Assembly: GCA_964611145.1 (NCBI GenBank) | Contig: CAZSYM010000009.1 | Location: 1-64,000, forward strand | Direction: 5' to 3' | Length of the DNA: 64,000 nucleotides | Source: WFQV01 sp964611145 | GTDB taxonomy: Bacteria; Bacteroidota; Ignavibacteria; Ignavibacteriales; Melioribacteraceae | Part shown: piece by piece, positions 43,090-55,900 of the stretch | Numbering within the stretch: the stretch's first letter is position 1 | Layout: every line of letters starts with the position of its first letter | Translations under genes and position numbers: made by a program | The notes under the pieces: generated by a model | The model's input: only the letters and a program-made list of their open reading frames with translations | The model's database searches: none | What the model was told of the DNA's origin: nothing

Positions 43090-43938
43090 TTACTCGACGA
43101 TAACGGTTCCATGCTTGGGAATGCTTGCATTAATTAAAGTATTGTTCTCGGAGACAAGCTCGATTTTCGTAAACCCTATAGTGGATTCGCCGCGGGATAT
43201 GCCGCGGAATATCAAATTCACAAGCGAACCCGAACCGCTAAGACTCCTTTGATTACCGTTACGACTCAAAAATCCGGTATAAATTTCTATTTTCCCCTTT
43301 GCATTTACCTCTTTCAGCTTGTCCGAATTTTCAGTCATCAAATCACCAGGTAAAATGATCTGACTGAAATCCCGCTTTTCGATAAACGGGGATTTTTCCA
43401 CCTTCACAAGATTTATCTTGCTTTTATTAAAGGTAATAACCACTCGCATCGCAATCAGGCTGTCAATGTCTTCCGACCAGATTCTAATGGTAGCGGTATC
43501 CCCCAAAGAAATATGGGTTTCGTTCTTGTAAAACATCATGGAAGCGCCTCTGACGGCATCCACGACAAATTTTCGTGAAACGGATTGTACCAAAGAACCG
43601 CTTTTTCCCCATACTTTGAAGATATAAGTTCCTTCATCAAGATTCGAAAAATAAACTTCGTTTTTATCCGACCAATTAGTGGTATCTACGTAAGGAGTTT
43701 CCACATTGTCTTCATCCAAAATCGAAAGCAAATAGGAAAACAGATAATCGTTATTGGAACCTTTCCATTTAAAATAAACTTCGTCTTTATCCAAAACTTG
43801 ATTTTCATGGGGACCGGCAATTATCTCGATAAACGGAGGCGGATTATCCACCAAGCTTGGAGATTCGCATGATTCGATAATCAAAATCGCAAAAAGTAAA
43901 ACGATAATCGAACCGATTAAACTTTTAAAGCTTTTCAT
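43090..43938 (-). CDS. Lipoprotein with cohesin-like domain
   Basis: Protein of about 282 residues. A hydrophobic N-terminus ends in IIESC, a plausible lipobox with Cys as lipid site. Next is an Ig-like domain (about 30-125, DEVYFKWKGSNNDYLFSYLL, DEGTYIFKVWGKSGS), a surface-protein domain type. From about 140 to the end the pattern ISLGDTATIRIWSEDIDSLI, VVITFNKSKINLVKV, GSLVNLIFRGISRGESTIGF and HGTVIVE is that of a cohesin-like beta-sandwich. Its upstream neighbour, the giant protein, carries a dockerin-like stretch. ATG at 43938 is chosen over a TTG three codons earlier. It lies 14 bases after the giant gene. Confidence 0.68.
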   Translation of the reverse strand: MKSFKSLIGSIIVLLFAILIIESCESPSLVDNPPPFIEIIAGPHENQVLDKDEVYFKWKGSNNDYLFSYLLSILDEDNVETPYVDTTNWSDKNEVYFSNLDEGTYIFKVWGKSGSLVQSVSRKFVVDAVRGASMMFYKNETHISLGDTATIRIWSEDIDSLIAMRVVITFNKSKINLVKVEKSPFIEKRDFSQIILPGDLMTENSDKLKEVNAKGKIEIYTGFLSRNGNQRSLSGSGSLVNLIFRGISRGESTIGFTKIELVSENNTLINASIPKHGTVIVE

Positions 43939-43952
43939 TATTCCCAATCCCT

Positions 43953-46900
43953 TTATTTAAGCAACAATAATTTTTTAGTTTGACTGAATTTTCCTGCCGT
44001 AAATCTGTATATATAAACTCCCGTAGAAAGTCCGCCGCTGATTTTGCTTGCATCCAAAATTACCCTATAACTACCTTCCTTCTGAACCTTATTAACAAGA
44101 GTTGCGACACGCTGTCCCAAAATATTATAAATCGTAAGAGTTACATGAGAAGGCTTGGGCAAATCGTATTCAATCGCAGTAGCAGGATTGAACGGGTTAG
44201 GATAATTCTGATACAGCTTGTATTTATCGGGAATTTGCTTCAAGGAATAAACAACATTCTTAGCAAAAACCTTATTCCCCGCCTTGTTTAAGCCGGAATA
44301 TTCAACAAATACGGAATCCGTAGGATTAAACCTATCCAAGTTTGCTTTGACTTTCGCTTTGAGAGAATATCGTTTGGCAGTTACATTTCCTCCCAACTCG
44401 GCAAAATCCACATAAAGAATTCCTCTGGCACTATCGTTATAAACAAGAGCAATATTATTTTCATTCACCGCACCTTCGAACCGGACGGAATCAATGTCAA
44501 AAACAGAGTTATCATAATTCATTTTAATCGAGAAAGACGAGAGATTTTGTTTTACATCCGAAATATCGATAGGAATAGTTAAAATATTCTCTCCCTTCCT
44601 AAACTGAATTTGTTGTCTTTCATCAGGAATAATCCCCGCCATATTAAATGCACGTTTGGGCAAAGCCAAATGTATTTTATCATAATACCACATATTCACG
44701 AAGGTAACCATATCCTCTATAGCGAGTTCCATATCCCCGTTAACCTCAACATAGGGGAAATCGCCCACATAAGGATACATATCGGCACCGTAAACAGAAT
44801 CTTTCGAAGACCAGGCGGCAACAAAATCGTTCAAGTCGGTAACGTCGATTGTCTTATCATTATTGAAATCCGCCAAATTATATGTAGTAAACGAATGTGA
44901 ATAAGATTCCGTATTACCCAATGCATCCGTCACATTAATTTTGAAATCGTAAATTGTGGCGGTTTTCAAATCCCGTACAATTAAGGAATCGCCCACGGTA
45001 CCCACATTGTTCAATGCGGATTCGGACGATGAAAGGGAAACAACCACCGGTCTGCTGGAATCGACAGCCGTATTCCACGTGATAAGAACTTTATCCCACC
45101 CGTAAAGGAACGGATTCTGAATTATTTTAACACTCGAATTCTTAAACTCCGGAGCTTTATTATCGATTTTCACACTGTCCTTTTCGAGCACATAATCAAC
45201 ATTAAACTCGGAATGGAAAGTAACCTTGATATCAATAAATCCTTCGAATTTATCCACATACGAACGTGAATTCCATTTTATCGTATCATCAATAACGGGA
45301 CCGGTATATTCGTTCTGACTTATTATCAAACCGGTGCCTCCCGAAGTAAAGGTATTGGCATTACTGAACTTCCAATCCAAGCCCGTAATTTGGAGTTTCT
45401 CGCCTGGTGTATCGAAGTTCCATATAATTTTTATTATTCCTCCTTGATATCTTTCGGGAATTGTAATTACAGGTGCAGGACCGATAACGAATTCCGCATC
45501 GCTCGTATCGGCAATCGAAGCATCAATATAATCCCTAACAATGATTCTTGCCTTATTAGTAGCTATTCCTTGCGGAACCGTCCACATATACGGATTATCT
45601 TTTGTTGCAGAGATGGGACCTGCAATAGGCAACAAAGCTCCTCCGCTCCCGAAATCCAAGAAGATTCTCACACTATCCAACTTATCCGAATCCCAACTTA
45701 TTTTTTGAGTACTGCCATTATTCCACGCTATTCTTGTGTTCGGTTCCGTTACGCGCAAGCGGACAATCGAGAAATTATGCGAACTTGTATCTCGTATATT
45801 TGAGAACTGGGAAGAAATTATTCGAACCTTAGCATTGTCCGTCGGGAATACAACTCCGTCTTCCAAATACCAATTGAAACTTCCCGAGCCGGAAGAAGAG
45901 CTCTGATAACCCGCATTCGGAACATTCTGCCAATCTTCGTCCTTACCAGTTAAATTATATTGCAAAATCACTTTATCAATATATTCGCTCGTCCATGTTA
46001 TCGGATAAGTTTTTCCAATCTGCCATCTCTCCCCACCATCCGGAGAAGTAAGGCTAATGGAACTTATGATAAACGAACTATCGCTTTCATCATAAATTTC
46101 GGGATGGTCGGCATCATAAATTTTCATTTGTACTTTCGGGTCGGCTTTGGTCAGAATATTCCAAACATAGGACAAGTCCGCTGCCGAAATAGGGTTAGCA
46201 TTAATAGGCACACCGTAATCGGGGTCTTTGGAAGTTTTAATTGCCAAATTCACATTTTTAATCGTAGAAGAGCTTGCAAACCATTGAACATCGTAGCGAG
46301 TACCAATTTTTTCACTCCCACCGCCGTTAGGAGCTACCAATCGCAAATAGCTAACGGTTACAGGAGCATCAACCGTATCCGCAACGTCGGGATAGTCCAT
46401 ATCCACAACACGAATCTTATATTTATCGCTCGCATCGTTCAGTCCCATGTTTTTAAGCTCCGACCATTCGTATTCGGTGCCCGTTGTAGTAGGTATCAAA
46501 ATAGTTTCCCACTTAACCGGATTTGCCGTATAATCCCGTGTATATTCCAGTTTAATATGGTCAACAAATTGTTTTTCAAATTTAATATAATAGCTTCTAT
46601 CAGTTCCCGCTTGGAAATACTCCCCACCCACTGGCGAAGTAAGTTTCAGCCGTGCGATAGTGAACGGAGTAGCATTTGTATCATAGAGGGTGGTATTGTT
46701 CACGTCTCTGACGCGAATATAGCAATCGTTCGAAGGAGTAGCGGGAATTTTCCAGACATAAAAAGAATCGGCAGGAAGCACCGCAATCGGCGACCACGTA
46801 TTCCCTGTCGAGGTTTTATAGGCAAGCTCTATAGTTTTAATATTCGAGCTTGCGCTCCATGTGACTTTATAATTCGTGTTTTCCCGGATTCTTTCACCGT

Positions 46901-49900
46901 TTCTTAAAGAAAGCAATTTAAGAGACCCAACACGGAAAACGGCATCGGAAGTATCGGCAACATTCGGGTACTGTACGTCGCTTACTTCAATTAACACGGA
47001 ATCCGAAATAAGCGTCGAAGGAATTGTCCATTCATAACTCCCCGCTGTCGCCACGGCAGAAGGAGTTATTATACTCCAGCCATCTTTCCTTGTAAATCGG
47101 CGTATTTTAACGCGAGAAATATTACTACTTGCAGTCCACGTAATTTTGGTCTTACCACCGCTTGTTAAAAATTCCCCGCCATTGGGATAAGTAACATTAA
47201 GAATTGAAACGGACACATAATCACTTGCTCCGAAAAGTTTCTTTTTAGAATTAGAATCGAAAACGATTATTTTTAAACTGTCCGTAGCAACGGAAGGTAA
47301 ATCAGTCCATGTTTTAGTTCCCAAAGACGGCAAAACATTTGTAAAAATAGGTATGGTATCACCCGCCATCGCATAATAAATATCCACGGAGCCAACGGAA
47401 TTACTTGCAGTCCAATTGATAGTCATGGGTAAACCGGTTCTAAAATGTGACCCGCTCGAAGGCGCAGAAACTTTAATCCAGCCAATCGTAAAGGTTCCGT
47501 CGCTTACGTCATAACGATTCGGATCCGAAAAGTCTTGAATCCGTATAAGCCCTTGGGTAACACTCAAATTGTTCGGTATGCTCCAATCGTAATAACCCGT
47601 GGTGGCATTTACAGGCGAAGCCAAAGTATCCCACGTATTTCCGTTATCCGAGCTAAACTCCAGAACAAGGGAAGTTACAAAACCGGCTTCCCATTTAATT
47701 CTCACATTGTGTCCAGCGGTCAAGTATTCATTCCCATTCGGGCTAAGGACTTTAAGAGAAGGCGTATAAATAGTAAACAAAGCGCTTGTATCCTGCATTG
47801 CCACATTGTTCTTTTGAGTAATTCTAACGTAGCAATTATCGGAAGAAATCTTCTGGGGTATATCCCAATCATATTTTAAGACGGAAGCTTTAAGCGGTTT
47901 AGATGTAATAAGATTCCACGTTGCTCCCTTGTCTGTGGAGAATTCCAGAGTAACCGAATCAATGAGTGAGCTACAAGTCCACTTTATCTGATGCTTTGTC
48001 CCAGCCCTCCAATTAGTATTGGAGTCAGGCGCTGTAATCCGCAAAGTCCTTATGGAAAAGACATTACTGGTATCGGCAATTTTGTAATTCGATTCCTCGT
48101 CACTCACAATTATCTTTGCCGAATCTATATCCAAATCTTTACTTACCAACCACGAATACAAAGTGGTGTCTTTATTAACCGTAACAATATTCGTCTTTGC
48201 TTTTTTCGAAACATCCCACAAATCTATTTTAATACTGGTTATACTCGTGCTTTTCTTCCATTGAATCGGCGTATATTTGTTTGCTTGAAGAATCTCCCCA
48301 CCCGCCGGGAGAGTAACATTAATCCAACCGATTTTGAAAACATCGGGGCTTACCGCTTCAACAGAATCGCCTTCGAGAGCCACCACTTTAACCTTTGCCA
48401 CTGCGGAAGAAAGATTTTGTCCGATGTTCCATGCAAACGAATCGGCGCTAGCAGAAAGCGTATTTCCACCCGGCACTGCATACCAGGTTTTTCCGTCCAA
48501 AGTATATTTAAGACTCACGGTAGAAATAGAACCTTCGCTTTTCCATTTAATCTTATGTGTAGTGCCAGAAACCCAAAACTCACCACCTATCGGAGAAATT
48601 ATTCTTAATCTGCTAATCTTGAAGGGGCTTACACTCGAATCGACAATGGAAGGATTGGCAACATCTGTCAATTTAACACGCCCTTGAGTGGTAGCCGTAT
48701 CGGGTAAAGTCCAATAATAATACTGGCTATCGGCGGGATAAGAGTTTTCCAATGCTTTCCAGTGAGCACCGTCATCAAAGGAATACTCTATTTTAAGAGC
48801 CGAAATCCATGAGCTATTCCATTTTATTTTTATACGTTTGCCTGCCTGGAAGTTTTCCCCGCCATTAGGAGAAATAAGAGCCAAGGAAGGAGTATAAATA
48901 TTGAATTTATTACTCGTAACGTTTATCGAAGGGTTATCATAATCTTTTATTCTCACCACCGCCAAAGTGCTGGTATCCTTCGGCAATGTCCACATATATT
49001 TCATCGAGTTAGCTTTAACGGTGTCTATCTTAACCCAGGATACACCGCCGTTCAAAGAATATTCAAGAATTACGGAATCCACATTACAATAATCCCATTC
49101 AATCTGATGGGAAGATTGAACCTCCCAATTTTCGCCTCCATTGGGAATGGTAATCTCCAATTGCTTCAAAGTAAAGTTAGCATCGTTAATGTCATAAATC
49201 CGAGAATCGGCAAAGTCGGAAATTCTAATATAGTTGGTCTTGGAGCAACTTATCCCCGAAACGTCCCATGAATACTGCCCTTGGGAAGCATCAACCGGTT
49301 GCGAAGTAATGGGATTCCAATTAATATTATCCTTAGAATACTCCAGCATTATTTTCGAAATATCGTCGCTGTTAACCCACGTAATTGTCCAGGTTTTTCC
49401 TACCTGAATATCTTCCCCGCCGTTGGGACTTGTGAGTTTCAAGAGACTAATCGTAAAAGCGGAAGCACTCGAAGCAGTAATTTGTGCGGAAGTAACATCG
49501 CTAATTTTTACAAGCGATTTAGTAGAACTGATATTTGGCAATGTCCAAGCATATGAACCCGCATTAGCGGGAGTGCTGGAAACAATGGTTTGCCACGTAG
49601 AACCGTTGTCCGAGGAAAATTCAATCTTAATATTGGCAATGTTCGAGGAAGCTGTCCACACAATATTTTGAGTTGTGCCACCTTGCCAATGTTCGCCTCC
49701 GGAAGGAGCTACAAGACGCAAACCACCTATTGTAAACGAGGCGTCGCTAGAATCGGCGATGAATTGATTTAACTCATCAACAACCTTTATCCTTGCAGTG
49801 GAAGTAGCAATATTGCTCGGCACAAGCCATGTATAAGCTCCGTCGGAAGCCGAAATAGCGCTGGCTATAGTATCCGCCCAACTTGCTCCGTCGTCGGTGG

Positions 49901-52900
49901 AAAGTTCCAAACGCACCGTATTGATGCTTGCATCCGCCGTCCATTTTATTTGATACTGAGAACCATTTATCAAAGACTCGCCACCGTTAGGTTGAGTAAG
50001 CAATATTTTCGAAGACGTAATGGTAAACGTTACCGTGGTATCGCCAATTTCCGGATTATGAAAATCCCTCAAGGAAAACATTGCTTTATCCGTGCTAATT
50101 CCATACGGAACTTTCCATGAATATTGTTGCACAGAACCTTTGAGTCTCGCTATCAAATTCCAAGTGGAACCACCGTCAATAGAATAACGAAGCTCCAAAG
50201 TATCTATATCCGAAGAACTTTCCCATTGCAACAAATGCGTCGAACCTGCAAGTATCTTTCTTCCCGAGTATGAAACGAGGAACTCTATTTTTGACAGAGT
50301 GAAATTTGCATCGGAGGAATCCGCCACTGTGGCTCCGGCAATTGCGTCCTGTACTTTAATCAAATACTTCGTTGAAGGCACTGCAGGTGTTGTCCAAGAA
50401 TACTTACCCGCCGTAGCTTTTTCCCTTGCGATAAAATTCCAACTTCCCGCCGTAACGGAATAATAAATATCGACGGAATCCACATTGGAAGAATTTCGCC
50501 ATTTTATTTCGTGAGCCGTTCCCGTCTGCCATTTTTCATTGCCGTTAGGTTGAATCACCGCAACATCCGCAATACGGAAAGCATCTGCACTCACGTCGGA
50601 AAAGCTCGGATTGTTCGGATCGCTAACCCGCACATACACGGAATCAGAAGGAGCGTTGGGAATAAGCCAGTCGTAGCTACCACTGCTTGCCGCGACATTA
50701 TTTGCTATAAGATTCCACGAACCATTACCCAATTTATATTCCAACTTGACCTTGCTAATACTGGATACAGATTGCCAAGTGATTTTTTGAGTGGAAGCCA
50801 CTTTAAAGTTTTCACCTCCGTTAGGAGCAGTAAGAATCAAAGCATCGATAATAAACGGATTATCGCTCACGTCGTAAATACCCAACGAAGATTCGGCGTC
50901 GCTTATTCTAATCAAGCATTTATCCGATGTTACCGAGGAAGGAATAGCCCAATCATAACTGCCGTCTGCCGGTGTATTATCTATAATCGAATTCCACGTC
51001 GTACCGTTATCGGTCGAATATTCTATTTTGACATTATTGATGTTCGAACTATTTTGCCACGTAATGGTGGTTGTTGTTCCCGCATTTAACAATTCACCTC
51101 CATTTGGAGATTTAACCAACACATCCCCTATTCGGAAATTAGCCGATGATTGAGAAGAAATGGAAGCATTCAAATCATCACTTATTTTAATCACGGCATT
51201 ATCCGAAGCCACTCCGGCGGGAATGTTCCACACATAACTCCCCAAAGAAGCATTTTGCCCTGTTATTATCGTATTCCACGAGCTACCGCCGTCAACGGAA
51301 TATTCCAAAGTAACGTTATTAACCAATGTGCTCTGCCAGGTAATAGTAGCATTTTTACCACTTTGCAGATACTCGCCTCCTACCGGGGCGGTCAATTTCA
51401 GATTCACAATAGTGAAATCCGCACTGGAGCTTGCAAAATTTTCATCGGGCAAATCGATCACTCTCACGCGAGCTCGACTTGTCGCTATTCCCGACGGCAC
51501 AGTCCAATTATAAGAATGATTAGAAGACGGCGTGGCATTAACTATAGTAATCCAGTTCGTACCGCCGTCCGTAGAGTATTCCAACTTCACTTCATTAAAT
51601 GTACTTGCGCCGTCCCATGTAATCGAATATGTTTTCCCTTCCTGAAGTCTTTCACCACCCGTCGGATAAGTAAGTGCAAGACTACTGATAGAAAAGACAT
51701 TTGAACTAATATCCGTAATGTTCGAATTGGAAGCATCTTCAATTTTAATCAATGCTTCGTTCGTGGAAATATTGGAAGGCACGTTCCATGTATATTGCCC
51801 TGCCGAAGCACTTTGATTCTTCTTAACACTTGTCCATGTAGAACCGTCGTTTGTCGAAACATAAATGTTAACGGAAGCAACCGCACCACTGGACCATGTA
51901 ATATTGTGCGAAGTCCCCGCCAACCATTTTTCATTACCATCGGGGGTAAGCAAATCCAATTTCTTAATTGCAAACGCCTTGCTTACCGAACGGACATTGT
52001 TGGAGTATTCCGACGTAGCACGTATAAATGCGGATGCAGAGCTTATGGTAGAAGGCAAGGTCCAATCAAACAATTGGGCATCGGAATTAACCGACGTTAT
52101 CGATTGCCAATTGGAACCGTCAAGAGAATATTCCAAGGTTATATTACCGGCATTAGACGCCGACCATTTAATCGTCCGCTTCGTTCCCGCCTGCCATTCG
52201 TCGCCCGTCGTTGGAGAAGTAATTGCAAGAATGCTAATTGTAAACAAATTCGAGGAACGAGCTTTAACCGCCGAATTATTTACATCTATTATTTTCACCA
52301 AGGCTGAGTTCGAAGTAACAGTAGCGGGGATATTCCACGTATATTTACCACCGGCTGCGCTTACGTTCTCGGCAATGGTACCGAAAGTATTTCCCCCGTC
52401 AGTAGAATAATAAATACTTACCAAATTAACTTGTCCCGAAATCCACGTTATATTTTGGGAAGTTCCCGCCAGCCAATACTCTCCTCCGTTGGGAGAAGTT
52501 AATTCCAATCTTTTTATCTCAAACGTAGGCGAACTATCATAAAAAGTAGGATCACTCACGGCGGAGGCTTTTACCAGCGCTTGATTTGTAGAAATATTCG
52601 AAGGTACTTTCCAGCTGTACGCGCCAAGAGATGCATTAAGAGAATTAACGATAGTATTCCATGTGCCTCCGTTATCGGTGGAATATTCCAATTTAAGATT
52701 CGAGACACTGGAGCTTGTCCACGTGATTTGATATGTTTCCCCCGCTTGCCATTCGGAACTTGCCGTAGGCGAAGTAAGGCTAAGCGAAGCAATCGTAAAG
52801 GCGGAAGACGAAGAATCCAAAATCGAAGCGTTGGAAACATCAATTATTTTAACATAGCCTTCGGTAGTATTCATCGTAGCAGGAATGCTCCAATCATAAG

Positions 52901-55900
52901 AACCGGCAGAAGCATTAACGTTCACAGCCAGTTGTGTCCAGAGTTTTCCCGCATTAGTAGTGTAGTAAATTGAAATTTGGTTTATCTCTCCGGCGTTCCA
53001 TTTTATTTGCTGGGTACTCCCCGCATGCCATACTTCCCCGCCCTTCGGCGCCGTCAACTGCAAATTCTTTATAGTAAAAATACCGCTCTCAGCATTAAAA
53101 TTAGGATCGGAAACAGAAGTCAATTTTATTTTCGCTTGCTTCGAAGATATACCTTGCGGAACCGTCCACAAATACTGCCCCAAATCCGCCGCTATAGATG
53201 CTATGATTTCTTTCCAATTGGTACCGTTATCCGTTGAATATTCAATCTTAACATTTGCCAGTCCATTATTGGACCACTTAATAGTGAAAGTTTTTCCCGC
53301 CTGCATTATATCGCCTGTAAGCGGAGCCGTAACCGTCAAAGCTCCAATGGTAAACGAAGCATCGCTTGTATCCGAAATTTGAGAATTGGAAGCGTCTACA
53401 ACTTTAACAAATGCGTTGGAAGTAGTAACGCCCGCAGGTACATTCCAATCATACGAACCTGAGGAGGCGTTTATACCCGAAGCCACAGCATGCCAATTAG
53501 CTCCTCCGTCAGAGGAGTAATAGATGTTAATGTTATTAACCAGTTGACTGCTCCACTTTATTTTTGCAGTAGCACCAGATTGCAGAACTTCTCCGCCATT
53601 AGGAGAACTAACCTGCAAAAGTTTAATTTTGAAAATATCGCTTAAGTCGGAAAACGTCGGGTCTTCCACGGAGGTGATTCTAATAACCGCCTGCGTGCTA
53701 TAAGCCGTCGAAGGGACATTCCACGAATATTCCCCCAAAGAAGCGGCAATCGAAGAAACAATTGTATTCCACGTACCCCCGTTATCCAAGGAATATTCAA
53801 TCTTAATATTTTGAACGGAAGCCGCGTCCCATTTGATTGTGAAGCTACCGCCCGCTTGTAACTCATTCCCCGTAACGGGAGAAGTAACGGCCAAATTACC
53901 GATTGAAAAAGGTGTGCCATTAGAATCCACAATGTCCGTATTACCGGTTTCAAAAACCTTAACAAAAGCATTCGTGGTGGAAACATTAGCAGGCAATGTC
54001 CATGAGTACGTCCCGAGAGAAGCATCAATATTAGTTGCCAATGCATTCCATGTTTTTCCCCCGTCCGTAGAATATTTCAAATCCACATTACCTACAAGTT
54101 GTGCATTCCAAGTAACATTATGCGCAGAAGCGGCTTGCCAAATCTCCCCACCGGCGGGTGAAATAAGATTCAAGGTTTTTATTTTAAACAAATCGCTTTC
54201 GTCCCCGACGCTATTATCATCCACGGAATAAATTCTAACTTTCGCCTGATTTGTTGCCGCGCCCGCAGGAACAGTCCATTCATATTTTCCTAAGGAAGCC
54301 GCCACCGAGGAAACTATCGTGTTCCAAGTGCCACCGTTATCTGTAGAGTATTCAATGCGAACATTATTTATATTCGAAGCTGCCCATTTAATTACTTCAC
54401 TCATTCCCGTTTGAAATTCGGTGCCGGAAACGGGAGAAGTAATTTCTATAGTATTTATCGTAAAGTTATCGTCACTAACATCGTAAATCCGTTTATTGTG
54501 AGAATCCACAATCTTAATTTTTGCCTGGCTACTTACTTTATTCGGGACCTTCCATGAATAACTTCCTGAAGAAGCGGCAACATTGTTTGCAATGCTCGTC
54601 CAGGTTGACCCGTCATCGGTAGAATAAAAAATATCTATTTGACTAATTAAGCTTCCACTTCCGTTCCAAGTAATATTATGAGTGGAACCCGCCTGCCAAC
54701 TTTCCCCACCGTTAGGAGAAACCACATTCAGAGTAAGCACCGTAAAAGCATCGGAAACAGCAATAATCCCCAAGCTCGATTGTGCATCGCTTATTCGAAC
54801 TTTCATCTGATTTGAAGCAATTCCGGAAGGTATGCTCCAACGGAAGGTATCCGCAGAAGCAGTAGCCGCCGAACTAATTACATTCCAAGAAGTCCCGAAA
54901 TCCGTCGAGTAATCCAACCGTACCAGCTTCACACTGGAACTCGCATCCCAAACAACGTCAAAACTTTTTCCAGATTGCCAAACGCTATCGGCGGTTGGTA
55001 CAAACAATTTCACCCAACCGATTTTGAAAACTGCATCGCTTGAGTCCAAAATGGAAGAATTATTTGCATCCTTTATTCTCACTAACGCTTGAGTTGTAGA
55101 AAGGTTAGAGGGTACGTTCCAATTATAAAATCCGTTCGTTGCTGGATAAGAATTTACAATGGATTGCCAGGAAGAACCTTTATTCGTGGAATATTCGATA
55201 TCAATTGAATTGACAACAGAGCTATTCCATTCTATTTTTTCGGTTGTCCCCGCTTGGAAATACTCACCACCATTAGGGGAGGTCAATTGCAAAGAATTGA
55301 TAGTAAAAGCATTGGACGTAGCGGAAATTTCCGAACCTGAAACGCCATGAGAGATTTTCACTTTAGAAGTAGCGGAAGATATATTGCCCGGAATCGTCCA
55401 ATAATACGATTGACTCGAAGCCGGAACGGAATTGGCAATAACGTTCCATGTCGTTCCGTTATCGGTAGAATAGGCAAGATTCACAATCCCAAGCCCGTCA
55501 GTAGCAGTCCATTTTATCTCGTTAGTGGTGCCGCTTTTCCAATTACTGGAACCGTTCGGCTGCGTTACAGTAATTGCTCCCACCGTAAAATTCGCAGAGC
55601 TTACATCATAAATATCACTGCGAGTTTCATCGGTAATTTTAACCAAATAACTTGCCGATGGAGAATTGGGAACTGTCCAATTGTAAGAAAGATCATCCGC
55701 ATTAACATTCTGGACAATAGTATTCCAATTCGAACCATTGTCCGAAGAATACTCTATCTTAATAGTACTAACTCCACCATGCGTCCATGTAATTTGTTTC
55801 CTGTCGCCTATTTGCCAAGCCTCTCCACCATTCGGAGAAGTTAACGATAAAGAAATTATACTGAAATTCGCATCTGAAATATCATTTATTTCATTATGCT

